NCBI GenBank assembly: GCA_963716245.1
Contig: OY970300.1
Span: forward strand, 682,001-746,000
From: VRUE01 sp963716245
Lineage (GTDB): Bacteria > Actinomycetota > Thermoleophilia > Solirubrobacterales > 70-9
Reading direction: 5' to 3'
Length of the DNA stretch: 64,000 bases
Shown here: piece after piece, positions 32,617 to 41,679 of the stretch
How positions within the stretch are numbered: the stretch's first letter is position 1
Layout: each line of letters opens with the position of its first letter
Made by a program: the position numbers and the translations under genes
The notes under the pieces: generated by a model
What the model saw: only the letters and a program-made list of their open reading frames with translations
Told to the model about the DNA's origin: nothing
Database searches by the model: none

Positions 32617-35499
32617 GTGCGACCAAAGCTGATGGCGGGGACGATCGTGTTGAGCTGCACGGCGCTGTTGTCGTGTTCGGCTGTCGCCGGGGCCGCCACG
32701 ACGACTCCCTGCCCCAATGAAAGCCTCCGCGTCGGTCCCTCGGCGGCGCTTCCCGACTGCCGGGGTTACGAGATGGTCTCGCCGCTCGATAAAAACGGCG
32801 GCGACGTCCAGACGCTTGCGCCCGCCGGTGGTGGCTCTCTGTTCAGCGCCTTCAAACAGAGCTCGCTCGACGGCAGCAAGGTCACCTACAGCTCCGCCAC
32901 GGCCTTTGCCGACGCAGTCGCCGGCCCATGGTCGAGCCAGTACATCTCGACGCGCGGTGCGAGCGGCTGGTCCACGCACGGGATATCGCCGCCGCGCGGC
33001 CGCGCGGTCTTCGAGGGTACGGGAGGGCTTCCCCCCACCAACTGGGAGACCGAGAACCTCTTCGAGGCCTTCACCGCCGACCTGTGCCACGCCTGGCTGC
33101 GCGACAGCAATGTCGTGCCACTCGCCCCCGACGGTCTGCACGGCTATGTGAATCTCTACCGGCGCTCGAATTGCGTCCCGGAGGGCTTTGAAGCGCTCAG
33201 CAAGGCGGTGGGTGGTCCCTTCGGCCCGGTGACGCCCTACCTCAACGACCGCGGCGAATTCTCCACCGACCTAGGCGCCGGGCCCGGCTTGCGGTTCATG
33301 GGCGCCTCCACGAACCTGAGCCATCAGGTCTTCGTCTCCGGCGCGCCGCTTTTGCCCGACGAGGTCGGCGACCAGGTCCAGTGCTCGACCACGACCGCGG
33401 CGACGACGATCTCCTACCAGTGGCTGCGAAACGGCGTCCCGATCGAAGGTGCCACCGCCTCCACCTACATTCTGGCTCCCGCCGATCAGGGCACGGCGGT
33501 CCAATGCCAGGTTTTCGCGACTAACACCGTCGCGGGCTCGACGCAGGTCGCCAACCCGCCGCACGTCGTCGCTCCGGCTCCCTCAACGCCGGGGCCGGTA
33601 GCACCGGCGACGATCGCCGCGCCGGAGGCGAGTGGCACGCTTGCGGTGGGAGGGCCGGGGGGCCAGACCCTCACCTGCGACCCGAGGCGGGCTGGCACCG
33701 ACAAAGACGGGAATCCCATTGAGGCGAATTGGGGCGGCTCGCCCACCTTCGCCTATCAGTGGTATCGCAACGGCGCCCCGCTCGCCGGCGCAACCGCATC
33801 CACCTACAACGTCACTGCGAGCGACCTCGCCGGTGCGGCAGTCTTCCAGTGCGCAGTCATCGCCACCAACGCCGGCGGCTCGGTAGTGAAGGTGAGCAAC
33901 CATCGCGCGACCAGCCCGGCTCCCAGCCCCGCCGCGCCGGGTGGCAACGGAGTCAACTCCAGTGCCAACGCGAGCGTTTGGAGCAAGCGCCTGCGCCTCT
34001 ATGACCTCCACAACGGCCAGCTTGAGTTGGTCGGCATCCTGCCCGACGGTACGCCGAACCCGGAGAACTCGGTCGCGGGGACGCTCGGCTCGATGGTCAA
34101 CACGCGCGAATCGCTGCTCGAAAACGCCGTCTCCGACGACGGCTCGAAGATCTTCTGGACCTCGAAAAGCGGTAGCACCGCTCGTGGTGCGGGCCAGCTC
34201 TACGTGCGCGTCGAGGGTGCACACACGCTGGAGGTCTCCAAAACGGCCGAAGAACTGTCCGGCGCGAGCCAGTCGATGTTCTGGAAGGCCGCCGCCGACG
34301 GCTCCGCGGTTCTCTTCAGCACGGGCAGCTTCAACACGCTCAACATCACCACCAACGCCGATCTCTACGAATTCGACGTCGAGACCGAAGCCACGCGCCT
34401 GATCGCACAAGAAGTGCCTGGCGTGCTCGGCGCCGCCGACGATCTGACGCGAATCTACTTCGTATCCAAAAAAGCGCTTGCCGCGGGCGCCGTCGAAGGA
34501 GCGTGGAACCTCTACTCCGAGGAGGGAGGCGCAAGCGAAGGGGAGCGGACGATTACCCTGATCGGCACCCTCTCCGCGGACGACAGCGAGCTGCACGAAA
34601 CCGGTGTCAGTGCTATCCGCCCCGATCCGGTCCGCCGCGCCTCTCGGGTCACGGCGGAGGGGCGCCACGCCGCCTTCCAGGCACTGACCCCTCTGACCGG
34701 CTACGACAATACGGACTCGACCGGCAAACGCTATACCGAGGTCTTCCACTACGACGCGGCTGCCGACGAGCTGACCTGCGTTTCGTGCGATCCGAATGGC
34801 CCGCCGGCCGTCGGCGGTCCACCGATCAGCATTCCCTACAGCGCCTATGACGAGGAGCTGAAGCCCGCTCCAACCTTCCGCGCCCGCTTCGGCGAGGCGG
34901 CGACGCTGCCGGCCTGGGAGCGCGAGCACCATGCCTCGCGGGTGCTCAGCGAGGACGGCAACCGCGTCTTCTTCCACAGCCACGAGGCGCTTGTGGTCGC
35001 CGACACCAACGGCGTCGAGGACGTCTACCAGTGGGAGGCCCAGGGGAGCGGCAGTTGCGAACAGACGGGTGGCTGCGTCAACCTGATCTCGACCGGCACC
35101 AGCGCCCAGACTTCTGAATTCGTCGATGCGAGCGCTAGCGGCGACGACGTCTTCTTCGCGACCTCGAGTTCGCTCGACCCGCGCGACGAAGGCTCGGTCG
35201 ACCTCTACGACGCGAAGGTGGGCGGCGGCTTTCCGATCCCGCCGCCGCCGCCCGAGTGCGAGGGCGACGCCTGTAAGTCCATCCCCGCGCCACCCGACGA
35301 CCCGACGCCAACCAGCACGAGCTTCAAAGGGCCCGGCGATCCTCTGCTGCTGCGCGACTGCCGGCCCCTGGCTCGCCACGCCGCCAAGCTCACGCGCCTG
35401 GCGAGGCGGACCGACTCGCGCCGGATCGAGCGCCGCGCCAAGCAGGCACGCAAGCGCCTGCGACGCTGTCGGCGCGCCAACCGAGAGGCTTCGCAATGA
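32617..35499 (+). CDS. Secreted propeller-like protein with Ig-like insert, family A (A1)
   Basis: The protein has 960 aa, GTG start after GAGCAGGG. Signal peptide to about residue 28. The conserved A-domain opens with LPDCRGYEMVSPLDKNGGD and continues as PD40/TolB-like strands (DDGSKIFWTSKSG, TEGRHAAFQALTPLTGYDN, DGNRVFFHSHEAL). Between residues about 249 and 446 two Ig-like repeats (YQWLRNGVPIEGATASTY; YQWYRNGAPLAGATASTY) interrupt the propeller. It then has a proline linker (PIPPPPPEC), FKGPGDP and a long Arg/Lys tail. No membrane anchor. ATGA overlap with B1. Probably an extracellular binding protein; the function is unknown. Confidence 0.87.
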   Translation: MRPKLMAGTIVLSCTALLSCSAVAGAATTTPCPNESLRVGPSAALPDCRGYEMVSPLDKNGGDVQTLAPAGGGSLFSAFKQSSLDGSKVTYSSATAFADAVAGPWSSQYISTRGASGWSTHGISPPRGRAVFEGTGGLPPTNWETENLFEAFTADLCHAWLRDSNVVPLAPDGLHGYVNLYRRSNCVPEGFEALSKAVGGPFGPVTPYLNDRGEFSTDLGAGPGLRFMGASTNLSHQVFVSGAPLLPDEVGDQVQCSTTTAATTISYQWLRNGVPIEGATASTYILAPADQGTAVQCQVFATNTVAGSTQVANPPHVVAPAPSTPGPVAPATIAAPEASGTLAVGGPGGQTLTCDPRRAGTDKDGNPIEANWGGSPTFAYQWYRNGAPLAGATASTYNVTASDLAGAAVFQCAVIATNAGGSVVKVSNHRATSPAPSPAAPGGNGVNSSANASVWSKRLRLYDLHNGQLELVGILPDGTPNPENSVAGTLGSMVNTRESLLENAVSDDGSKIFWTSKSGSTARGAGQLYVRVEGAHTLEVSKTAEELSGASQSMFWKAAADGSAVLFSTGSFNTLNITTNADLYEFDVETEATRLIAQEVPGVLGAADDLTRIYFVSKKALAAGAVEGAWNLYSEEGGASEGERTITLIGTLSADDSELHETGVSAIRPDPVRRASRVTAEGRHAAFQALTPLTGYDNTDSTGKRYTEVFHYDAAADELTCVSCDPNGPPAVGGPPISIPYSAYDEELKPAPTFRARFGEAATLPAWEREHHASRVLSEDGNRVFFHSHEALVVADTNGVEDVYQWEAQGSGSCEQTGGCVNLISTGTSAQTSEFVDASASGDDVFFATSSSLDPRDEGSVDLYDAKVGGGFPIPPPPPECEGDACKSIPAPPDDPTPTSTSFKGPGDPLLLRDCRPLARHAAKLTRLARRTDSRRIERRAKQARKRLRRCRRANREASQ

Positions 35500-38327
35500 A
35501 GCGCTTCTCGGCGATCCTGGCAGGGGCGCTCGTGGCGCTGGCGCTTCTCGCCGCCCCCGCGCAAAGCGCCTTCGGCCTCAGCAACTTCAAGGTCGCGATC
35601 ACCAACGAGGACGGGACCCCCGCTATCCAGGCCGGCTCGCATCCCTTCGCGGTCACCACCTCGTTTGAGATCGCCTTCACCGGTGAAGGCTTCAGCGCGA
35701 TCGCCGAGGGAAAAATCCGTGACGCCCTCTTCGAGCAGGTGGCCGGCCTGGTCGGTGACGCGACCGCAATCCCACGCTGCTCGACCGCGGACTTCCTGAT
35801 CGACGACTCCGGTCGCCCCACCTGCTCGATCGAGACGGTGGTCGGCATCCAGACGGCCTCGGTCAACAACCCCGACGCCTTCAAAGAACCCGGCCCGATC
35901 TTCAACTTGCCTCCGCCGCCGGGAGCGGCCGTGCGGCTGGGCTGGAAGGTTGAAGGCGTTCCGGTCGTCGTCGATCTCGGCATCAGGCAATCCCCCCCAT
36001 ACAACGCGATCGCCTCAACGCGCAACGTCAATCAGACGCTGGCGGTATTCCGCTCGATCGTCGAGCTGTGGGGGGTGCCGGCAGACCCCGCAAACGACGT
36101 GGTCAGAGGTTGGGAATGCAGGGGCAATGCGAAAGCCGACAAAGTCACCGCCGATCGGATCATTCGAGCGAGCGGGGCGACCGGCTGTCCCTCAAACGCC
36201 CCCGAGCTCCCCTTCTTGACCCTGCCGCGCTCCTGCGAAGGGCCGGCGATCACCCGCTATGAAGTGCGCTCCTGGCAGGAACCCGAGAGGTGGGCGACCG
36301 GCTTCCACGAAGGCCCCGCCTTCGCGGGCTGCGAGAAACTCGGCTTCTCGCCCGACGTCAGCTCCCAGACCACCACCGACTCCGCGGAGACCGGCACCGG
36401 CCTGGACTTCTCGATCACCTTCAAAGACGAGGGTCTGAAGAACCCAAACGGCCTCGCCCAGTCCGACATGCAAAAAGCCATCGTCACTCTGCCCGAGGGC
36501 GTCACGGTCAACCCCTCGGTCGGCGAAGGTCTGGGCGTCTGCACGCCGGCGAACCTGAATAACGAGACGCTCTCCTCGGCACCGGGAACCGGCTGCCCCA
36601 ACGCCTCGAAGATCGGTACCGTTCAGGTCGAGTCCCCCCTGGTGGACGAGGCGATCGCCGGCAACGTCTTCCTCGCCCAGCAAGACGACCCGACCACCAC
36701 GACTCCGGGCGCCGAGAACCCCTTCGACTCCCTGATCGCCTTCTACATCGTCTTGAAGAACCCCCAGCTGGGGATCCTCGTCAAGCAGCCGGCCAAGGTC
36801 GAGCCCCATCCGACCACCGGCCAGCTCGTCACCACCGTCGAGGACATCCCCCAGATCCCCTTCTCGAGCTTTCGCTTCCACTTCAACGAAGGCCAGCGGG
36901 CACCGCTGATCAGCCCGCCGACCTGTGGCACCCACACGACCAGGGCAGAGCTCACCCCCAGGGCCAACCCCGGCCAGGTCCGCACGGTGCTCTCGAGCTT
37001 CCAGATCACCAGGGGCGTAAACGGAGGCCCCTGCCCGCCCGGCGGTGTTCCGCCCTTCAACCCGGGCTTTCAGGCCGGCTCGCTGAACAACAACGCCGGC
37101 TCCTTCTCGCCCTTCACGATGCGCCTCACCCGCAACGACGGCGAGCAGAACATGACCAAGTTCTCCTCGACCCTTCCGCCCGGCGTAGTCGGCAAGCTCG
37201 CCGGAGTGGGCAAATGCTCAAACGCCCAGATCGCCGCCGCCAAGGCAAAGACCGGCCGCGCAGAGCAGGCGTCCCCCAGCTGCCCCGCCGGCTCTCGGAT
37301 CGGCCGCACCCTGGCCGGAGCGGGTGTCGGCTCGGCACTCACCTACGTCCCCGGCTCCCTCTACCTCGCCGGCCCCTACAAGGGCGCGCCGCTCTCGGTC
37401 GTCTCGATCACCCCGGCCCTGGCTGGACCCTTCGACGCCGGCACCGTGGTCGTCCGCGTGGCCCTGAAGTTGAACCAGGTGACCGCGCAGGTCGAAGTCG
37501 ACGGATCGGCCTCCGATCCGATCCCCCACATCCTCAAGGGGATCCCACTGAAGCTGCGCGACCTGCGCGTCTACACCGATCGCCCGAACTTCACGCTGAA
37601 CCCGACCAGCTGCGACCCCTCGCAGGTCAAAGCGACGCTGTTCGGCTCCTTCCTCGACCTGTTCAGCCCAGCCGACGACGTCGCGGTCAAACTCGCGACC
37701 CGCTACCAGGCCGCCAACTGCCAGACTTTGGGCTTCAAGCCCCGCCTGCGCATGAAGCTCCGCGGCGGGACCAAACGTGGCGACCATCCGGCCCTCAGGG
37801 CCGTCCTGAGGGCCCGTTCCGGCGACGCAAACATCGGTGCCGCCACGGTCACCCTGCCGCGATCGGCCTTCCTCGAGCAGGCCCACATCCGCACGATCTG
37901 CACCCGCGTGCAGTACGCGGCAGACAAATGTCCCCCCGGAGCCGTCTACGGCTGGGCACGTGCCTTCACGCCGCTGCTCGACGACCCGCTCGAAGGACCG
38001 GTCTACCTGCGCTCCTCGAGCAACGAGCTGCCCGACCTCGTCGTCGCCCTGAAAGGGATCGTCGAGATCGACCTCTCCAGCCGCATCGACTCCAAGAACG
38101 GCGGCATCCGCAACACCTTCGTCTCGATCCCCGACGCCCCGGTCTCCAAGTTCGTGCTCAGCCTCCAGGGCGGCAAAAAGGGCCTGATCGTCAACTCCCG
38201 CAACCTCTGCGCCGGCAAGCCCTCCAGGGTGAAAGCACGCTTCGTCGGGCAGAACGGCAACCTGCGCAACCTGCGGCCGGTGCTGCGGGCGCGGTGCGGG
38301 GGCCAGGGCCCCCCAAAAAACCGCTAG
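35496..38327 (+). CDS. Large secreted four-repeat protein, family B (B1)
   Basis: The protein has 943 aa. Signal peptide LAGALVALALLAAPAQSAFG (about 7-26). Four divergent repeats as in B0; the last three open with VTLPEGVTVNPSVGEGLGVC, STLPPGVVGKLAGVGKC and VTLPRSAFLEQAHIRTIC, each with a following CPxxSxIG-like segment. The first repeat is more divergent (LVGDATAIPRCSTADF, IVELWGVPADPAND). Repeat ends carry NPTSCDPSQVKATLFG or LCAGKPSRVKARF. The tail is RARCGGQGPPKNR. The ATG overlaps the A1 stop. Secretion is clear from the leader; the role is unknown. Confidence 0.88.
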   Translation: MKRFSAILAGALVALALLAAPAQSAFGLSNFKVAITNEDGTPAIQAGSHPFAVTTSFEIAFTGEGFSAIAEGKIRDALFEQVAGLVGDATAIPRCSTADFLIDDSGRPTCSIETVVGIQTASVNNPDAFKEPGPIFNLPPPPGAAVRLGWKVEGVPVVVDLGIRQSPPYNAIASTRNVNQTLAVFRSIVELWGVPADPANDVVRGWECRGNAKADKVTADRIIRASGATGCPSNAPELPFLTLPRSCEGPAITRYEVRSWQEPERWATGFHEGPAFAGCEKLGFSPDVSSQTTTDSAETGTGLDFSITFKDEGLKNPNGLAQSDMQKAIVTLPEGVTVNPSVGEGLGVCTPANLNNETLSSAPGTGCPNASKIGTVQVESPLVDEAIAGNVFLAQQDDPTTTTPGAENPFDSLIAFYIVLKNPQLGILVKQPAKVEPHPTTGQLVTTVEDIPQIPFSSFRFHFNEGQRAPLISPPTCGTHTTRAELTPRANPGQVRTVLSSFQITRGVNGGPCPPGGVPPFNPGFQAGSLNNNAGSFSPFTMRLTRNDGEQNMTKFSSTLPPGVVGKLAGVGKCSNAQIAAAKAKTGRAEQASPSCPAGSRIGRTLAGAGVGSALTYVPGSLYLAGPYKGAPLSVVSITPALAGPFDAGTVVVRVALKLNQVTAQVEVDGSASDPIPHILKGIPLKLRDLRVYTDRPNFTLNPTSCDPSQVKATLFGSFLDLFSPADDVAVKLATRYQAANCQTLGFKPRLRMKLRGGTKRGDHPALRAVLRARSGDANIGAATVTLPRSAFLEQAHIRTICTRVQYAADKCPPGAVYGWARAFTPLLDDPLEGPVYLRSSSNELPDLVVALKGIVEIDLSSRIDSKNGGIRNTFVSIPDAPVSKFVLSLQGGKKGLIVNSRNLCAGKPSRVKARFVGQNGNLRNLRPVLRARCGGQGPPKNR

Positions 38328-38364
38328 CGGCCAGCTTTCTCGGGGAGTCCACACCGATTGGCGC

Positions 38365-38412
38365 GGCGTGCGGATCGGCGCGCGCGGAAAATGCTCGCGC
38401 GTGATTTGCAGG
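38365..38412 (+). promoter_or_regulatory. Shared upstream element of family C, copy 2
   Basis: GCGTGCGGATCGGCGCGC, a near-palindrome around GATC, is followed by GAAAATGCTC and CGTGATTTGCAGG. It matches the element before C2, with the palindrome's two halves exchanged. Confidence 0.45.
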
Positions 38413-38461
38413 AGAAAATCGGCTCTCCACGAGCGGGCTATCCCTGCTAAACGTAAATTAC

Positions 38462-38491
38462 TTGACCATTCGCTTGGCAGAGAGCTATGCA
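38462..38491 (+). promoter_or_regulatory. Promoter of C3
   Basis: TTGACC (38462-38467), 18 bases, TATGCA (38486-38491). Confidence 0.5.
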
Positions 38492-38558
38492 TCTTCCGAT
38501 CCCGTAACGGGACGCGACCGAGCGGATGCTCGGTTGCCATCCAGTTGAAAGGAAGAAG

Positions 38559-39206
38559 ATGCGTAACCTCAAAATCATTGGTCTCGCCCTCGTGGCGGTC
38601 CTCGCATTGAGCGCAATGTTCGCCTCGGCAGCCTCGGCGAACCCTAAATTCACAGCGGCTTCATATCCGCAGACCCTTACCACGGAAGACACCGGAGAAG
38701 AAGATCTGTTCACAGTCTCCGGCTCAGAACTCACGTGTAGCGCCGAGCAGTTCACAGGCGAACTGAAAGAAGCAAGCAGCGAACTCACCGTTACGCCTCA
38801 CTACAACAATTGCAAAACAAAAGGCGCTGCATTCAATAATGTAACAGTCACAACGAATAATTGTACCTTCATATTTACGGCCAATACAACAGTCGGGAAA
38901 CATGGCGCCGGACCCGTTCGGATCGCGTGTCCCGGCAGCCCGATCGAAATACATCACTATTCTACGGCCCATAATCACACGACAAACGTCTCGAGCTGCA
39001 CAGTCACAGTGGGCTCCCAGACGGCCCAGCATCACCTTACATACTCAAACCCGACTAAAACGAGCGTTCTGATCAGCGGCACCGTGACAGTGACCGCTCA
39101 GACTCACGGCGCCTGCTCGTTCGGCCTGACAGTCAATACGACGTCCGAATACCACACCAGTACGACCGCCAAAGCCGCAAGCGGCGCGGAAATTCACGTC
39201 AAATAG
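38559..39206 (+). CDS. Six-cysteine secreted protein, family C (C3)
   Basis: The protein has 215 aa from ATG 38559 after GAAAGGAAGA. Signal peptide IIGLALVAVLALSAMFASAA. Cys positions ELTCSAEQF, NNCKTKG, NNCTFIF, ACPGSPIEIHHY, SSCTVTV and HGACSFGLTVN match the family, and the N-terminal half is nearly the same as C2, so this pair duplicated most recently. The coding sequence is visibly AT-richer than the flanking B genes. Function unknown; extracellular disulfide-linked domain inferred. Confidence 0.88.
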   Translation: MRNLKIIGLALVAVLALSAMFASAASANPKFTAASYPQTLTTEDTGEEDLFTVSGSELTCSAEQFTGELKEASSELTVTPHYNNCKTKGAAFNNVTVTTNNCTFIFTANTTVGKHGAGPVRIACPGSPIEIHHYSTAHNHTTNVSSCTVTVGSQTAQHHLTYSNPTKTSVLISGTVTVTAQTHGACSFGLTVNTTSEYHTSTTAKAASGAEIHVK

Positions 39207-39250
39207 TAGTGTCACTCGCTTCGTTGCGATCTGTTTGCAGCGATCACAAA

Positions 39251-39284
39251 GGTGCAGGGCTGGGAGCAATCCCGGCCCTGCACC
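39251..39284 (+). terminator. Hairpin after C3
   Basis: Ten-bp stem GGTGCAGGGC/GCCCTGCACC extended by TGGG/CCCG, loop AGCAAT, 44 bases after the C3 stop. Confidence 0.75.
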
Positions 39285-39382
39285 GCATTCGAACTCACGG
39301 AGCCATCGTGTATCCACGTAGGCCCCTGAACGTCTTCCGATTGGTTCGGCTAGTAGGACGCAGAACGCCGGAGACCGCAGGG

Positions 39383-39526
39383 GATGCCTCCAAGTTCGTG
39401 CGGCCTGCAGGGCGGCATGGGCCTGATCGTCGACTCGTGCAGTCTCTGCGCCCACAGGCATCGAGGGTCAAAGCACACTTCGTCGGGCAGAACAGCAAGG
39501 CGTGGGTGCTGCGGGACGCGGGATGC
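39383..39526 (+). pseudogene. Decayed 3' fragment of a family-B gene
   Basis: The DNA aligns by eye with the last repeat of B1 (38141-38300): GCCTCCAAGTTCGTGC, CAGGGCGGCA, GGCCTGATCGTC, CTCTGCGCC and CTTCGTCGGGCAGAAC are shared in order. Small deletions break the frame, so SKFV, LQGG-GLIVDS-LCA and SRVKAHFVGQN occur in different frames. No intact reading frame or start remains. It marks a lost third module between B1 and A2. Confidence 0.8.
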
Positions 39527-39704
39527 ACCCCAAGAAGCGGCGAAGCGGCGGGGGTCGCAAACTCAGCGCCTCCATGTTGGTGGATGGCCAATAAAGAGGT
39601 GTAGACCATTGACTTAACCTCTGGTAAATTAACCTGATTAACTCATAAGAATAATTCCTTTTATTAAAGTGCTCCCTCTGATGGCACTTCAATGAAAGGA
39701 AGAA

Positions 39705-40355
39705 ATGACTCTTGGGTTCAAGGCATTCGGCGGGGCACTGCTCGCCGTCATGGCAATAAGCGTGGTCGCGCCTGTGGCAATGGCGTCCAGTCCCGGCACC
39801 TTCACGGCGGACAGCTATCCGGTCGTGGGGCACGGGGAACCGACGGGGGCGGGGGGGTCCTTCACATTGTCCGGAAGCGAAATCCACTGTGAAGAAGTGC
39901 TCGGCTCAGGGGAAATCAAAGCACCTTCGAGCACATTGACAGTCTCCGGATCGATCAAAGGCTGTAAATCCGGAACGAGTCCAGCCACAGCAACAATGAA
40001 CGGCTGCGACCTCCTCGTACACGCTGGGAACACAGTGGGATCGCATAGCTGGGGCGGTACCGGCGACATAGTCTGTCCGGTCGGTAAATTCGGTGAATTC
40101 CATATCTATAACAGTGGAACTCACACGACCGTGACCTGCACAGTGACATTCGGCTCGGTCACCGGACTCTCGGGAGTCACCGCGACGAACGAGACAACCA
40201 GCCCCAGCACCGTGAGTGTCGAAGGCAAAGTCGAAGGCATTCCTGCGCAGCTACATGGCTCGTGCAGCTTCGGGCTGACAGTCAATACGACCGGCACGCT
40301 TCATGCCGCTGGAACAATCGCCGGAACAGGGGGCGTCGGTGTGAGGATCTCCTAG
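39705..40355 (+). CDS. Six-cysteine secreted protein, family C (C4)
   Basis: The protein has 216 aa, ATG after GAAAGGAAGAA. Signal peptide FGGALLAVMAISVVAPVAMA. The six Cys are in EIHCEEVLG, GCKSG, NGCDLLV, VCPVGKFGEFHIY, VTCTVTFG and HGSCSFGLTVN. More divergent than C2/C3, with Gly-rich loops. It converges on rpoD with a shared strong hairpin between them. Function unknown. Confidence 0.87.
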   Translation: MTLGFKAFGGALLAVMAISVVAPVAMASSPGTFTADSYPVVGHGEPTGAGGSFTLSGSEIHCEEVLGSGEIKAPSSTLTVSGSIKGCKSGTSPATATMNGCDLLVHAGNTVGSHSWGGTGDIVCPVGKFGEFHIYNSGTHTTVTCTVTFGSVTGLSGVTATNETTSPSTVSVEGKVEGIPAQLHGSCSFGLTVNTTGTLHAAGTIAGTGGVGVRIS

Positions 40356-40372
40356 ACCTCGGTCACCGAATC

Positions 40373-40406
40373 GAGAGGCTCCGCCCTTTCGAGGGCGGAG
40401 CCTCTC
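40373..40406. terminator. Bidirectional terminator between C4 and rpoD
   Basis: A 15-bp perfect stem (GAGAGGCTCCGCCCT with its complement) and a TTCG tetraloop, serving both converging genes. Confidence 0.85.
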
Positions 40407-40433
40407 GCCGGCCGAGGCGCTTGAAGATGCTTC

Positions 40434-41540
40434 TCAGGTGACTTCGCGCAGTTTCTGCGCTTCGCCCAGCTGCTGGAGCTTTTTGAGGCTCTGGTTCTCG
40501 ATCTGGCGGATTCGCTCGCGGGTGACGTTGAAGGTGCGGCCGACCTCGTCGAGGGTGCGGGGGTGCTCGCCGCCGAGGCCGTAGCGCAGTTCGAGCACGC
40601 GGCGCTCGCGGTAGGAGAGGTTCTCCAGCGCCTCCTTGAGAGCCTCTTTGGTGAGCAGGTCCGCCGCCCGGTCGAAGGGGGACTCGGCCTTCTCGTCGGC
40701 GATGAACTGGCCGAACTCCGACTCCTCCTCGTCGCCGACCGGCTTCTCGAGCGAGACCGGGGCCTGGGCGGAGCGCTTGATCGAGTCGACCTCCTCGGGA
40801 TCGATGCCGGTCACGTCGGCGATCTCCTCCGGAGTCGGCTCGCGACCGAGCTCGGTGACCAGCTTCCGCTCGGCGCGTCCGATCTTGTTCAGCTTCTCGA
40901 CCACGTGGACGGGGATGCGGATCGTCCGGGCCTTGTCGGCCAGGGCGCGGGCGATCGCCTGGCGGATCCACCAGGTCGCGTAGGTCGAGAACTTGAAGCC
41001 CTTGCGGTAGTCGAACTTCTCGGCGGCGCGGACCAGGCCCAGCGTCCCCTCCTGGATCAGGTCGAGGAAGGGGAGGCCCTGGTTGCGGTAGTTCTTGGCG
41101 ATCGAGACGACCAGGCGCAGGTTCGACTCGACCATTTTCTGCTTCGCGTCGAGGTCGCCGCGCTCGATCCGTTTGGCGAGTTCGACCTCCTCCTGGGCGG
41201 TCAGCAGCCGCACTTTGCCGATGTCCTTGAGGAACAGCTGGAGGCTGTCCGTCGTCATGTCCGGTTTCAGGTCGAGCGCCTGTTTGGACCGGCGCCGGCC
41301 TTTGCGGCCCGTGTCGGCCGGCATGGCGTCCGCGGCCGCTTTCTGGGCCGGGTCCATGTCCTCGACGAGCTCGATCCCCTGCTTCTCGATATGTCCGTAG
41401 AGGTCCTCGACGTCCGACTCGTCGAGATCGACCTCCGAGACGGCGGCGGCGATGTCACCGAAGGTGAGCACGCCGAGCTGCTGACCGCGGTGGATCAGCC
41501 CTTTGACCTCCTCGAGCTCCTGAAGCTCAGCTACCAGCAT
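40434..41540 (-). CDS. rpoD: Primary RNA polymerase sigma factor (SigA/RpoD)
   Basis: The protein has 368 aa, within the usual actinobacterial range. Directs RNA polymerase to housekeeping promoters. Region 1.2 is SLQLFLKDIGKVRLLTAQEE; region 2 has NLRLVVSIAKNYRNQGLPFL and DLIQEGTLGLVRAAEKFDYR; region 2.4 TYATWWIRQAIARAL; region 3 GREPTPEEIADVTG; region 4.2 TLDEVGRTFNVTRERIRQIE. The N-terminal 90 residues include an SAF-like 1.1 region and a basic KGRRRSK stretch. A promoter and a hairpin with a T-run lie in its leader. TTGACa/TAtaaT-like promoters described in this window would be its targets. Confidence 0.97.
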   Translation of the reverse strand: MLVAELQELEEVKGLIHRGQQLGVLTFGDIAAAVSEVDLDESDVEDLYGHIEKQGIELVEDMDPAQKAAADAMPADTGRKGRRRSKQALDLKPDMTTDSLQLFLKDIGKVRLLTAQEEVELAKRIERGDLDAKQKMVESNLRLVVSIAKNYRNQGLPFLDLIQEGTLGLVRAAEKFDYRKGFKFSTYATWWIRQAIARALADKARTIRIPVHVVEKLNKIGRAERKLVTELGREPTPEEIADVTGIDPEEVDSIKRSAQAPVSLEKPVGDEEESEFGQFIADEKAESPFDRAADLLTKEALKEALENLSYRERRVLELRYGLGGEHPRTLDEVGRTFNVTRERIRQIENQSLKKLQQLGEAQKLREVT

Positions 41541-41624
41541 CTTGTCTGCACCCGTTCCTTCGCGCTAGATGATTGAGTCCTCTACGGATGAAAGGCTGCC
41601 GGAGGCGAAAAGTCGCGACCACAT

Positions 41625-41648
41625 AAAAAAGGACCGGCAAGGCGGTCC
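41625..41648 (-). terminator. Terminator-like hairpin in the rpoD leader (attenuator candidate)
   Basis: On the minus strand GGACCG, a six-base loop and CGGTCC are followed by six T. It lies about 25-50 bases after the predicted rpoD transcript start and about 85 bases before the start codon, so it could cut short the rpoD message. Confidence 0.65.
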
Positions 41649-41679
41649 GTCCGGAAGAACCTCTCAAACGTCCGTTCGC

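Larger units (their letters stand above)
39207..39704 (+). other. Non-coding stretch with B-gene remnant
   Basis: The 498 bases hold the C3 terminator, a decayed piece of a B gene (39383-39526) and an AT-rich upstream region of C4. In that region TTAACC, 17 bases and TAATTC may be a promoter, and an AAGTGC/GCACTT hairpin stands just before the ribosome site of C4. Confidence 0.6.

Noticed and set aside
33361..33954. The two Ig-like repeats in A1 as an assembly duplication
   Set aside because: The two copies differ in many residues and lengths, so they are real diverged domains.
39209..39604. Open frames in the C3-C4 gap as a new gene
   Set aside because: The similarity to the end of B1 is split over different frames, so it is a pseudogene fragment.
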